Below, piece by piece: positions 14,328-23,639 of a DNA stretch of 64,000 bases. Location of the stretch: the NCBI RefSeq assembly GCF_016808095.1, contig NC_068977.1, forward strand, positions 3,098,479 to 3,162,478, in the 5' to 3' direction. The position numbers were made by a program, and so were the translations under genes. The stretch comes from Vigna angularis. Taxonomy: Eukaryota; Streptophyta; Magnoliopsida; Fabales; Fabaceae. The stretch's first letter is position 1. The number at the start of each line of letters is the position of its first letter. The notes beneath the pieces were generated by a model. That model was not told the origin of the DNA, did not search any database, and saw only the letters and a list, made by a program, of their open reading frames with translations.

Positions 14328-14418
14328 ATCTTTTAACTATAAAGTTTGCATATGGATAGTGTATTACTAACTGGGTAATTTTATTTTCATCTTTTAACTA
14401 TAAAGTTTGCATATGGAT
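14328..14418. repeat. 30-bp direct repeat, 61-bp spacing
   Basis: The 30-base stretch beginning atcttttaactataaagt occurs at 14328-14357 and identically at 14389-14418. Confidence 0.9.
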
Positions 14419-14989
14419 TGTTAATACCAATGATTCTCATCTTAATTCAGAAGCATTATAGGAAGGAATATTTTTCAATTCAAATGCTTAAAGGTATGCC
14501 TCCCAAAAATTGATTAGTAACCACTGCAACAGATTATTAAAACAAGAAAGTTGAAGAAATTGTTGTTGAGTACAAATAAAGTCTCACATCAGATAAAATA
14601 AGAGATAAACATCAGTTTATATACACATAAGATATCTCCATTGGTAAGAGGTCTTTTGGAATGATGTTGGGTAAAAACAAAGTTTCACACTTCTAGATAT
14701 TTCCTTTCCATCTCTTTCTTTTGGCAACAATCCATGTCTTTGATTCTTACTCCTATACACACTAAGAATGATGGGAGGAAGCAGTATAAAATCATCCAAA
14801 TAGATAACAGTTTTTGAGAACTAGCTGCCTACTTCCTCTTCAAATTGATAAGAGCCTCTTTTCACCAGGAGCAGCTTCTTCAATTCTGCCATCTTTAATT
14901 GTCAATTACTTACATAAAAATTACACCACCCAAACCTGCCTCCAAGATCAACCAAAAGCAACATATAGCAGGAGGAGGGGATCAATTAG

Positions 14990-16107
14990 CTTCTACCATA
15001 TCCACGTTAAAAGGGGAATATTTCCTTTAAAATCTATATTGAATACAAAATTCCTTATATACGAATCAAAACTTTGTTGCCATTTAGACATCTGTCTGTT
15101 CAATTGATCATATGCCTTTAAAGCTAGAGGTTCGAACTTCTTCACAGGAGCATCAAATCTCAATTCAACAGGGGATAGATCAACAAATATCTCTTGACCA
15201 ACAGATTCAGTCAACTCAATGGACTTCTTCTCTGCGACATGAGAAATGAATGTATCATAATTTGTGTCACTATAAACAGAGTTTTCATGTACATGGTCGG
15301 CTGGGGACTAGTTGAATGAAACAGGACGGTATAAAAAAAAAGACTTTGGTTTTGAATATCCAGCCCAGGTTTCCTCTCCATCGTCAGCAAGGCAGACCAC
15401 ATGATCTTCTGAAAGCAACCTCATGTAAGCTTGCTGGTAGCTTGACATCATTAAAAACAGAAGTAACTTCGGGACAGGATCTTAATTGACCAAACCCACA
15501 AGCATTTAATTTCTCACACAATAACTCATGCATTTCTGCGCAAAAAAGGTTCTTTGTCATGAGCATCCTTACAGTGTTTTTTTAGTTGTCTAACCATGAA
15601 TTGAGTTAGCCCACCACTTGCATATGAGTAAAGGTAATCCAATTTTAAGTAGTTATAATTTTTTGGAAGTTTGTATTCCTCATCACTCGTGGGATACAGT
15701 AAGTGTCTATTCAAACACAATACTTGATGAGGGCAATCTTCTAGGTTTCTGGCCGGAGCCCAAGAGGCATGATATCTCTGCAGTTCATACCTTCCCGATG
15801 AAGTTAGCCTTATCAGTGTAAAACCCCCATTTTCACCAGATTCACACAGCAATGCAGCAAGTTTATTGCTGAAAATGCCAAATCCCAAAACTATCTCTAT
15901 CTTTTGCTACCAATCAAGTGGAAGCTCCCAAGCACAAATGGCTGGGTTAATCTTTGAAGTAACAGATCCTTTACGAAATGGTAATGGTAATATAGACCCA
16001 TAACAGATGATATTGAACTCACAATTCCAAAAAGATCCCAACATAATACAGAACCCAGATTCAGAAGCCAACTTAAAAGCATCCTCCCTCGAGTGGGACC
16101 TCAAATC
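14990..16107 (-). pseudogene. Decayed host gene, 3' part (interrupted by copia element)
   Basis: Read on the minus strand, a protein-like sequence runs from the retrotransposon junction down to about 14990 in several frames. The first block (16107 to about 15910) contains SHSREDAFKLASESGF and ends at a TAG after PLDW. The next block (15888-15526) begins near GFGIFSNKLAALLCESGENG and includes LNRHLLYPTSDEEYKL. A third frame (from 15566) contains AEMHELLCEKLNACGFGQL. A fourth (about 15440 down to 14993) contains EDHVVCLADDGEETWAGY, then an in-frame TAG near 15310, then QEIFVDLSPVELRFDAPVKK. Repeated frame changes and stops show it is a pseudogene. The first frame continues upstream across the insertion (see 21386-21560). 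The family is not certain; it resembles a large plant nuclear protein I associate, with low confidence, with RNA polymerase I TAF1C-like factors. No introns could be placed. Confidence 0.6.
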
Positions 16108-16580
16108 TGTAAGAGAACAGAGAAAAGAGGAAGAGAGAACCAGAGAGCAAAGAGGAAAAGAATTGTATTATGAAAATTGCAAAAAAATACAACAAGGTAA
16201 AGGTATATATACAGGAAGAAAAGAAAACTATAAAAGCTTCCTAGACCGAACGTCCTAAAAAGGGAACGATCGGTAATAAGAAGACAAACGGAAACAAACG
16301 AAACGGAACGAACGACAGAGCAAAAGACGAGCGTTCCTGTCGAGCAGTATGAGCGACAGGCACGAGGACGAGCGTTCCTGTCGAGCAGTGTGAACGACAG
16401 GCACGAGGACGAGCGTTCCTGTCGAGCAGTATGAACGACAGGCACGATGACGAGTGTACCTGTCGAGCGGTACGAACGACAGGCACGATGACGAGCGTAC
16501 CTGTCGAGCGGTACGGAAGATGGGCTCAATGACGAGCGGCAACAAACAGATGAGGACGAACGACCACAATAACTCTATCA
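16108..16580 (-). repeat. 3' LTR of the copia element
   Basis: 473 bp, TG...CA. On the plus strand it contains about five copies of a ~41-bp GC-rich unit (16329-16530), each holding the inverted pair CCTGTCG...CGACAGG. A TATA-like tatatatac lies near 16204. Its first bases supply the polyprotein stop codon (TGA at 16580-16578). Confidence 0.97.
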
Positions 16581-19500
16581 TCCTCCCTCAAGATGAACAT
16601 GAATGTTATGCATGTTTAGCTTGGAAGTGACCATATTGAAAGGAGAAGGATAAAGAGATTTGGTAAAAACATCTGCAACTTGATTGGTAGAGGAAACATG
16701 CAGAAGTGTGATGAGACCATCTTGAAGCTTTTGTCGAGTGACATGACAGTCTATATCAATATGCTTTGTTCGTTCATGAAAGGTGGGATTCTTGGCAATG
16801 TGAATAGCAGAGTTGTTGTCACAGTAAACAGAATAAGGTGTCGGGCACGGTATATGCAAATCTTTTAAAAGATATTGCAGCCATTGTAATTCACAGGTTA
16901 AGGAAGCCAAAGACCTGTATTCGGCTTCAGAAGAAGATTTGGAAACGGTGGTTTGTTTCTTTGATTTCCAGGAGATAAGAGCAGTTCCAAGAAAAACGCA
17001 AAAACCAGAGATGGATCTTCTAGTGGTAGCACAAGTAGCCCAATCAGAGTCAGAATATGCGTGAACGCGGAAAGAATTATTTGCAGCATATAATAGACCA
17101 GAACCGGGAGCATTCTTTAAATATCTAATAATTCTCATGGCTTGTTGCATGTGAGGTTGGCGAGGAGTGGAGATAAACTGATTAAGTTGTTGTACGGCAA
17201 AAGTAATGTCGGGCCGTGTATGAGTGAGATAAAGAAGACGACCAATAAGACGCCGATAAGAATAAGGATCAGTGAGAAGAGGGCCCTCATCAGCATGAAG
17301 TTTGATAGAAGAATCAGCAGGAGTAGAAGCAGGTTTACAACCTAACATACCAGCTTCAGAGATTAACTCAAGACAATATTTTCTTTGATTAATACATATC
17401 CCAGCTTGAGATCTAGCAATTTCAAAACCCAGAAAAAATTTGAGATCTCCAAGATTTTTAATGTGAAATTTGTTGTGTAGATGATCTTTGACAGTGGTGA
17501 TTTCAGACAGGTTATTTCCAGAAAGAAGTATATCATCAACATATACCAGAATAACAGTGATAGCAGTAGGAGAATGTTTGATAAAAAGAGAGTGGTCAGC
17601 AGTGCTTTGTTTAAAACCAAGAGAAACCAACTCAGATGTGAGTTTATGATTCCAGTTCCTCCTAGCTTGTTTTAAACCATAAAGAGACTTTTTAAGTTTG
17701 CAGACAAGATTGGGAGTAGATGAACGGAGACCAGGAGGAGGCCTCATGTATATTTCTTCAGATAAATCACCATGAAGAAAAGCATTGTCGACATCCAATT
17801 GATGAAGAAACCATTTATTGATGGCAACAAGAGCAAGAACGAGCCGAACTGTGGTGATTTTAACAACAGGTGAAAATGTTTCATAGTAATCCAATCCTTC
17901 AGTTTGAGTGAAGCCTCTTGCCACTAAACGAGCTTTATATCTATCAATAGAGCCATCCGGTTTGTGTTTAATACGATATACCCAACGACAACTGATAGGT
18001 TTCTTTCCAATAGGAAGATTAACCAAAGTCCATGTTTGATTTCTTTCAAGGGCAGCAAGTTCAGAATTCATAGCCTGTTGCCAACATTCAAACTTGCTAG
18101 CTTCTTTAAAAGAAGAAGGTTCAACTTGAGCAGAAATATTATGACAAAAAGAAGTGTGGTTAGAGGAACAATTATTATAAGAAAGAAACAAATGCATGGG
18201 ATATGGGGTAGTATGAGTTGGTTGAATAGCAGAAGTAGTACCACAGTAGTAATGATCTAGATATTTAGGTCGAGTTTTATTTCTAAGGGAAATTCGTTGT
18301 TCAACAGTGGGAATAATGATATTATCAGTAGGGTGAGAAATGTTACAAGGTGAATGATTTGAAGCAGTGGAAAAAGGTAGAACAGTAGGAAAATCAAAGA
18401 GAATAACATCAGAATTATCATCATGTGTAGGAGAGGAAGGGGAAGTAGAACAATTTTTATAGGGAAAAATATTTTCATGAAAAATGACATTTCGAGAAAC
18501 GATAATTGAATGTGAATACAAATCATACAGCACAAACCCTTTGGTTCCAGATTTATATCCAAGAAAAATACATTTAGTGCTTCTGGAATCAAGTTTTGTA
18601 CGTCCTGCAGTGGCAGAGCTGGAGTATGATAAGCAGCCAAAAACTTTTAGATTTGAAAAATCAGGTTTGATGGAATAAACTAATTCATAAGGAGATTTAT
18701 TGTGAAGAAAAGGTGTTGGAAGTCTATTAATAATGTGAATAGCAAGTTTGATAGCATAAGACCAGAAAATGTTAGGAACTTTAGATTGAAAAAGGAGAGA
18801 ACGACAAACATTAAGAATATGTTGATGCTTCCGTTCAACAATGCCATTTTGTTGAGGAGTAGCAACACAAGAGGTTTCATGAAAAATACCTTTAGTAGAG
18901 TAAAAGTCATTAAGAAAAAATTCTTTGCCATTGTCAGACCTTAGAATTTTAAGTTTACAGGAAAACTGATTTTCAGTTAAGAGAATAAATTTTGGAAGTA
19001 AGTTTTTAACATCAGATTTTTGTTTTAAAAGAAGAATCCATGTAAAACGGCTATAATCATCAACAATAGTTAAAAAATATTTGTATCCATCAATAGAAGA
19101 AATAGAAAGGGGGCCCCAAATATCAACATGAATTAGATGAAAGAAACAAGGAGATTTGGTTTTGCTAACAGAAAATTTAAGACGTTTTTGTTTAGCAAAA
19201 GCATAGGCGTCACAAGCATCAAAAGATTGAAAGGAAATATCAGTATATTGAGAGGCTAAAATTTGAAGAACTTTATTTGAAGGATGTCCAAGTTTAATGT
19301 GCCACAAATTACAAGAATCATTAGAACTGTTATGAAAAGCAGAATGAGAAATATTCAATTCAGAAGTAGTTGTGACATTATTACTAAGAAGATAAAAAAG
19401 GCCCTTGTATTTCTTAGCTACTCCAATCGTCTGGTAAGTATCCATCTGCACAATTAGACAACTATTTTGATGAAAAACAATGAAGAAATTATTTGAATGT

Positions 19501-20885
19501 AACAATTTAGAAATAGAAATAAGATGAACAGAGAAATTAGGAACAAAAAGAGTATTATGTAAAATCAAATTGCCTAAAATGACAGTGCCAGAAAATTCAG
19601 CAGTAACAAAACTGTGATTTGGTAAACGTATTGAAATAGGAGTGATGGGATGTAAAGAATGAAAAAGAAATTTAGAAGAACATATATGATCAGTAGCGCC
19701 ACTATCTATAATCCAAGAAGAAAGATTAAGTGAAGAAAAAGAACCTGATGACTGTGGAGTGCATTGATTAACACTGGCCTCCCTAGTAGTAGGAGATTGA
19801 GATTGTTTCAATAAACCAAGAATGGCGTTATACTGATCTTGAGAAAAAGCGTATTGAGGTTGAGTTTTATCAGCAGAAGAATCATCATTAGAAGTATCAG
19901 TGGAGGTGTGTGAATCACCATTAGTCATGTTGGCAGAAGAATTGGAGATAGCTAAATGAGGTTTGATGACGGGTTTATAACCTTGAGGAAGGCCATATTT
20001 GATCCAACAATTATCAGAAGTATGATTAGTTCTTTTGCAATGATCACAGTATTTAGAACGACCACCAAATTTAGTAGTGTGTCCTCGTCCACGACCAGAA
20101 AAAGCACCAGAACGATCGGTCTTATAAGGCTTGTGTTGAGGATCGTAAGAATTGAAATTGGCCATAGAATCTTGTGGAGTTTGTGAGGACGAATTATGAA
20201 ATTCACGTTCTTGTTGAAGGATCAAAGAAAAAGTTTTGGTAAGATTCGGCATGGGTTCCATTAGCATGATTTGGGAACGTACAGAAGAGAATTCATCATT
20301 TAACCCACGGAGAAACTTGATTACAGAATCATCATTGCAATCTTGTTGAATCTTGATTAATAATCCACAATTGCAAGGAGAATGACAGGTACAGACAAGA
20401 ATGGTTTGATATAGAGAAAGCTCTTTCCAAATTATTTGAAGACGAGTATAATACTGAGATACAGTGGAATCACCTTGTTTGCAAGAATGAATGGCTTCTT
20501 GAAGATCAGCAATACGAAACTTATCACCATGAGAAAAACGTTGAAGAAGATCAATCCAAATCTCATAGGCAGATTCCATCCACATAACAGATTGTTTAAT
20601 AGGAAGCGTCATGGATCGTGTCAGCCATGAAATCACCATCTTGTTACAACGTTTCCAGGCTTCGTGAAGAATATCATCAGCAGGAGGGCAAGGAATAGTG
20701 CCAAGAACGAATTTTTCTTTATTCTTGGTTTCCAGAGCAACGAGCATATCATGGCGCCATTGTTGATAGTTGTTGTCAGAAAGAGGAGGAGTGACAAGAA
20801 TAAGAGCTGGATTCTCACCGGGATGCAGAAACAGAGGATTAGCAGGATTGGAAAGATAATCGGTGGTAGAATTGGAGAAAGCCAT
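16578..20885 (-). CDS. Ty1/copia Gag-Pol polyprotein
   Basis: An intact single ORF of 1435 residues carries the copia domain order. It has a gag domain (about 35-160), a CX2CX4HX4C zinc knuckle (C280, C283, H288, C293) and an aspartic protease with DSGATDH (D394). The gag-pre-integrase zinc region contains LWHIKLGHPS (about 527-536). The integrase core has candidate catalytic residues D588 (HVDIWGP), D651 (RSDNGKEF) and E684 (GIVERKH). Reverse transcriptase (about 950-1195) has YVDD at 1115-1118. RNase H runs from about 1275 to 1400, with SDSDWA, SSSEAEY and YCDNNSA. One oddity: the CxxC pair expected before AKQKR in the integrase zinc finger reads C558-x2-Y561, so the last zinc ligand appears lost, which may impair integration. 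The ATG at 20885 lies 27 bp inside the 5' LTR. The final codons are encoded by the polypurine tract and the stop lies in the 3' LTR. Confidence 0.96.
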   Translation of the reverse strand: MAFSNSTTDYLSNPANPLFLHPGENPALILVTPPLSDNNYQQWRHDMLVALETKNKEKFVLGTIPCPPADDILHEAWKRCNKMVISWLTRSMTLPIKQSVMWMESAYEIWIDLLQRFSHGDKFRIADLQEAIHSCKQGDSTVSQYYTRLQIIWKELSLYQTILVCTCHSPCNCGLLIKIQQDCNDDSVIKFLRGLNDEFSSVRSQIMLMEPMPNLTKTFSLILQQEREFHNSSSQTPQDSMANFNSYDPQHKPYKTDRSGAFSGRGRGHTTKFGGRSKYCDHCKRTNHTSDNCWIKYGLPQGYKPVIKPHLAISNSSANMTNGDSHTSTDTSNDDSSADKTQPQYAFSQDQYNAILGLLKQSQSPTTREASVNQCTPQSSGSFSSLNLSSWIIDSGATDHICSSKFLFHSLHPITPISIRLPNHSFVTAEFSGTVILGNLILHNTLFVPNFSVHLISISKLLHSNNFFIVFHQNSCLIVQMDTYQTIGVAKKYKGLFYLLSNNVTTTSELNISHSAFHNSSNDSCNLWHIKLGHPSNKVLQILASQYTDISFQSFDACDAYAFAKQKRLKFSVSKTKSPCFFHLIHVDIWGPLSISSIDGYKYFLTIVDDYSRFTWILLLKQKSDVKNLLPKFILLTENQFSCKLKILRSDNGKEFFLNDFYSTKGIFHETSCVATPQQNGIVERKHQHILNVCRSLLFQSKVPNIFWSYAIKLAIHIINRLPTPFLHNKSPYELVYSIKPDFSNLKVFGCLSYSSSATAGRTKLDSRSTKCIFLGYKSGTKGFVLYDLYSHSIIVSRNVIFHENIFPYKNCSTSPSSPTHDDNSDVILFDFPTVLPFSTASNHSPCNISHPTDNIIIPTVEQRISLRNKTRPKYLDHYYCGTTSAIQPTHTTPYPMHLFLSYNNCSSNHTSFCHNISAQVEPSSFKEASKFECWQQAMNSELAALERNQTWTLVNLPIGKKPISCRWVYRIKHKPDGSIDRYKARLVARGFTQTEGLDYYETFSPVVKITTVRLVLALVAINKWFLHQLDVDNAFLHGDLSEEIYMRPPPGLRSSTPNLVCKLKKSLYGLKQARRNWNHKLTSELVSLGFKQSTADHSLFIKHSPTAITVILVYVDDILLSGNNLSEITTVKDHLHNKFHIKNLGDLKFFLGFEIARSQAGICINQRKYCLELISEAGMLGCKPASTPADSSIKLHADEGPLLTDPYSYRRLIGRLLYLTHTRPDITFAVQQLNQFISTPRQPHMQQAMRIIRYLKNAPGSGLLYAANNSFRVHAYSDSDWATCATTRRSISGFCVFLGTALISWKSKKQTTVSKSSSEAEYRSLASLTCELQWLQYLLKDLHIPCPTPYSVYCDNNSAIHIAKNPTFHERTKHIDIDCHVTRQKLQDGLITLLHVSSTNQVADVFTKSLYPSPFNMVTSKLNMHNIHVHLEGG
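16581..16592 (-). promoter_or_regulatory. Polypurine tract of the copia element
   Basis: Minus-strand CTTGAGGGAGGA directly abuts the 3' LTR and is the expected plus-strand priming site. It also encodes the last polyprotein residues. Confidence 0.85.
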
Positions 20886-20900
20886 GAGAAAAGTATTTGT

Positions 20901-20912
20901 CTACTGATACCA
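20901..20912 (-). promoter_or_regulatory. tRNA primer-binding site
   Basis: Minus-strand TGGTATCAGTAG lies directly after the 5' LTR. The first nine bases match the initiator-methionine tRNA complement (TGGTATCAGAGC) used by most plant copia elements; the last three differ. Confidence 0.85.
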
Positions 20913-21385
20913 TGTAAGAGAACAGAGAAAAGAGGAAGAGAGAACCAGAGAGCAAAGAGGAAAAGAATTGTATTATGAAAATTGTAAAAAGATACAACAA
21001 GGTAAAGGTATATATACAGGAAGAAAAGAAAACTATAAAAGCTTCCTAGACCGAACGTCCTAAAAAGGGAACGATCGGTAATAAGAAGACAAACGGAAAC
21101 AAACGAAACGGAACGAACGACAGAGCAAAAGACGAGCGTTCCTGTCGAGTAGTGTGAGCGACAGGCACGAGGACGAGCGTTCCTGTCGAGCAGTGTGAAC
21201 GACAGGCACGAGGACGAGCGTTCCTGTCGAGCAGTATGAACGACAGGCACGATGACGAGCGTACCTGTCGAGCGGTACGAACGACAGGCAGGATGACGAG
21301 CGTACCTGTCGAGCGGTACGGAAGATGGGCTCAATGACGAGCGACAACAAACAGATGAGGACGAACGACCACAATAACTCTATCA
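20913..21385 (-). repeat. 5' LTR of the copia element
   Basis: 473 bp, TG...CA. It is nearly identical to the 3' LTR; the differences I see are two in the stretch after attg near 20984-20993, two in the first hairpin unit, and single changes in later units. It drives the element's own minus-strand transcript. Confidence 0.97.
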
Positions 21386-21560
21386 AAATCTGACAACTTT
21401 AATACATACATGAAGCTCGGCCCTTCAATCCCATGCACAATTGCAAAACCGGCACCAAAGGAGTGTGAAGAATGCGAGCTTGTGGTTGTTGTCGTCCGGC
21501 GGGGAATAAAAGGAGGGTGTAAAGGCGGTAGGGGGTAGGTGAGGAGGAGGGAGGCACTAC
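21386..21560 (-). pseudogene. Decayed host gene, 5' part (upstream of copia insertion)
   Basis: On the minus strand from about 21525 the frame reads HPPFIPRRTTTTTSSHS, then SFGAGFAIVHGIEGPSFMYV and LKLSDL, up to the insertion point. After removing the element and one AAATC copy, it continues in the same frame as RSHSREDAF at 16107 and below. This shows that a coding exon was split. The start of the gene is not present: the MULE at 21579 begins about 50 bp further out and no ATG with a leader is visible, so the N-terminal part is missing. Confidence 0.6.
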
Positions 21561-21578
21561 ATTTCTACTTTTTCTACT

Positions 21579-23049
21579 GGTTTAATGTCACCTTGTATCT
21601 CTATTTTCTTTCGTAATATCAAATAGGTCCTTTCTTTTTTGCATCTCATTCTTATTTTTGTAAAATTAGATTAAATAAAGATTTTCTATTAAATTAATCA
21701 AACACTATTAAGTAGATGTTACGTGACATACTGACGTGACTGAACTGTGTTTTTTAATTTTTGAATTAAAAAATGAAGGATAAATGTGAAAAAACGTTTT
21801 AAATTAAGAGCAAAGTTGGAAATGAAATAAAATTAGTGCTGAAAGAGAGTGTTCTCTTTTCCCCTTTGTTAACTATTCTTAGTGCATCTCTTCTCCTTCA
21901 AGGTCCAGTAGACACCACCATACTCAAAATCCTCAAAAACAATGTTTTCCCTTTTGTGTATACAATGTTTCCTCGAAAACCAGCTTTCCCAAAATTCTCC
22001 ATGATTCCAATTTCATCTTCCAATCTTCATCCCATTATCATTCTTCTTTTCAAGTAAAACTCTCAAACCTCTACACAACAATCATCCATCATCATAACTT
22101 TATCTTCTTTCACCAAATTTACAAAAGAAACCCCAAATTCCATAACATAATACCTTCATCTTCAACTCCCATAAACAAAATTCATTTTCTTTCTTTAATT
22201 TTTTTCTCACGCATGCAACCTAAAACACCACATCCCGCCAATAATTTTGTACAATTATCCACTGTAACAACCACGACAAACAACAATAATACAAATCAGA
22301 AACTAAACTTTAAAGAATAAAATGAAAGAGGATCCTCTCTCGGATTTACAGCAAATTAAAGAAAGAGTTCTAGCAAAACTTGGAGAGGAGAAGCGGCAGC
22401 GGTGGCACTTTCTTGCTCCGATGGTGAGTCGCGTGGGGAAAGAAAGAAGCTAGAACGACGGTGTGTGGTGGCACTTCCAACGCGGAGGGTGTCACCGGTG
22501 ATGATTCTGGCCGGCCGGAGAGAGCCACGGCGGGACCATGTTATCATGTCGCACTGTAGCCGCACTAAAGCGATTTCGTTTATGCGTTTTGCCACCAGCA
22601 TGTCCTCGGTGGTCCCGGTGGAAGACGGCGATTTCTGGGAACCAATTTGTCTAATGGAAGTTCCTTGTATCTCGTCTCCCATGAACCCTAAACCTCAATT
22701 TCCCCCAATTTCATTTTGATTTCGCAATTGCAAAGAAGAATGACTTTCTAACACTTAATTTTATTTCATTTCCAACTTTGCCCTTACTTAAAAACGTGTT
22801 TCCACTCTTTACACTTCATTTTTTAATTTGAAAATTAAAAAAAATACAGTTCAGTCACATTTTTAATGCCACGTAATAAAAAATTACACTGTCACCATGC
22901 CACGTAACACCCTTCTTAACGGTGTTTGGTCAATTTGACGGAAAACCTTTATTTGATCCAATTTTACAAAATAAAGACGCAATTAAGACGCCGAAAAAGA
23001 AGGGGACCTATTTGAGATTCTGGGCGAAAGTAGGGACCTACATTAAACC
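21579..23049. mobile_element. Pack-MULE-like element with long inverted repeats
   Basis: Left arm 21579-21850 and right arm about 22742-23049 are inverted copies, diverged but alignable over their length. Both ends read ggtttaatgt in inward orientation, and both arms contain caaataggtcc near their outer ends and caaagttggaaatgaaataa at their inner ends. The flanks are TTTTTCTACT and TTTTTCTATT, a 9-10-bp target duplication with one change. The interior (21850-22740) is much less AT-rich than the arms and gene-like, with no transposase. This is the architecture of a non-autonomous Mutator-like element that has acquired host gene sequence. Confidence 0.8.
22356..22682 (-). CDS. ORF of captured origin inside the MULE, function unknown
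   Basis: A 108-residue open frame starts with MGDEIQGTSIRQIGSQKS, preceded on the minus strand by an A/G-rich leader ending gaggtttagggttc, which resembles a genuine plant gene start. It is Ser/Thr/Arg-rich with no membrane segment and no motif I recognise. GC content is clearly higher than in the flanking MULE arms. It most likely represents the first exon of a host gene captured by the element. It could be a complete small ORF or a truncated copy; whether it is expressed cannot be told here. Confidence 0.4.
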   Translation of the reverse strand: MGDEIQGTSIRQIGSQKSPSSTGTTEDMLVAKRINEIALVRLQCDMITWSRRGSLRPARIITGDTLRVGSATTHRRSSFFLSPRDSPSEQESATAAASPLQVLLELFL

Positions 23050-23098
23050 TTTTTCTATTTTATCTTTAATAATACAATTGTTAACTTATTTGTTAAAA

Positions 23099-23639
23099 GG
23101 TTTAATCCTTTTCGACATCCCTATTTATGTACGAATGTCTCAATTGGGTCCTCGTTTTCTAAAGTGTATCAAAATGGTCCCTAATTTTGAAAATTGATAT
23201 CAATTGAGTCCTTTCCGTTAAGTTGGCTGGACGGCGTTAAAAAAATTGATGAGTGGATACTGAGATGACGAACGAACGCTCGTCCACCAGCGAACGAACG
23301 CTCGTCCATCAGCGAACGAACGCTCGTCCATCAGCGAACGAACGCTCGTCGACCACCGAACGAACGGTCGTCCAGTGTGGAACGAACGGTCGTCCAGCAG
23401 TAAGAGGTCGACGAGCGTTCGTTCTCTGGTGGACGAGCGTTCGTTCGCTGGTGGACGAGCGTTCGTTCGTCATCTCAGCATCCACTCATCAATTTTTTTA
23501 ACGTCGTCCAGCCAACTTAACGGAAAGGACTCAATTGATATCAATTTTCAAAATTAGGGACCATTTTGATACACTTTAAAAAACGAGGACCCAATTGAGA
23601 CATTCGTACATAAATAGGGATGTCGAAAAGGATTAAACC
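23099..23639. mobile_element. Foldback MULE non-autonomous element
   Basis: Perfectly matching ends ggtttaatccttttcgacat and its inverse lead into near-complete inverted repeats of about 170 bp. The flanking 9-bp direct repeat is TTGTTAAAA (23090-23098 and 23640-23648). The centre (23265-23480) is a GC-rich array of ~22-bp units around gaacgaacgctcgtcca, inverted in its right part as ggacgagcgttcgttc, so the whole element can fold on itself. It begins only 50 bp after the Pack-MULE. Open frames inside are products of the array. Confidence 0.9.

Larger units (their letters stand above)
8336..14616. other. Intergenic AT-rich DNA
   Basis: About 6.3 kb without a supported gene. Open frames here are short and AT-driven. 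The stretch 12320-12520 is CT-rich and reads like an untranslated leader or promoter, but no exon follows on either strand. Microsatellites and two short tandem duplications are listed separately. Confidence 0.55.
16108..21385 (-). mobile_element. Full-length, young Ty1/copia retrotransposon
   Basis: A complete element of 5278 bp lies on the minus strand. Two LTRs of exactly 473 bp (16108-16580 and 20913-21385) start TG and end CA in both orientations. The 5-bp target duplication AAATC sits at 16103-16107 and 21386-21390. A primer-binding site adjoins the 5' LTR, a polypurine tract adjoins the 3' LTR, and one uninterrupted 1435-residue polyprotein fills the interior. By eye the LTRs differ at about seven positions (about 1.5%). 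With a commonly used plant LTR rate of 1.3e-8 per site per year this implies an insertion on the order of half a million years ago. It sits inside a decayed host gene on the same strand. Confidence 0.97.

Noticed and set aside
16329..16530. CRISPR-like look of regularly spaced GC-rich repeats
   Set aside because: The units are directly tandem without unique spacers, lie in a plant LTR and are duplicated in both LTRs.
16101..16581. Overlapping minus-strand ORFs of 81-142 residues rich in Arg/Ser/Cys in both copia LTRs (also 20633-21386)
   Set aside because: They are produced by the 41-bp tandem units, occur in several frames at once and lie in LTR sequence; not protein genes.
22402..22719. 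Plus-strand 105-residue ORF opposite the captured ORF
   Set aside because: It is antisense to the minus-strand ORF, which has the better leader and start; probably a shadow.
23253..23557. Arg/Thr/Ser-rich ORFs in two frames
   Set aside because: Both are read from the same inverted tandem array of the MULE; simultaneous open frames reflect the repeat, not coding.
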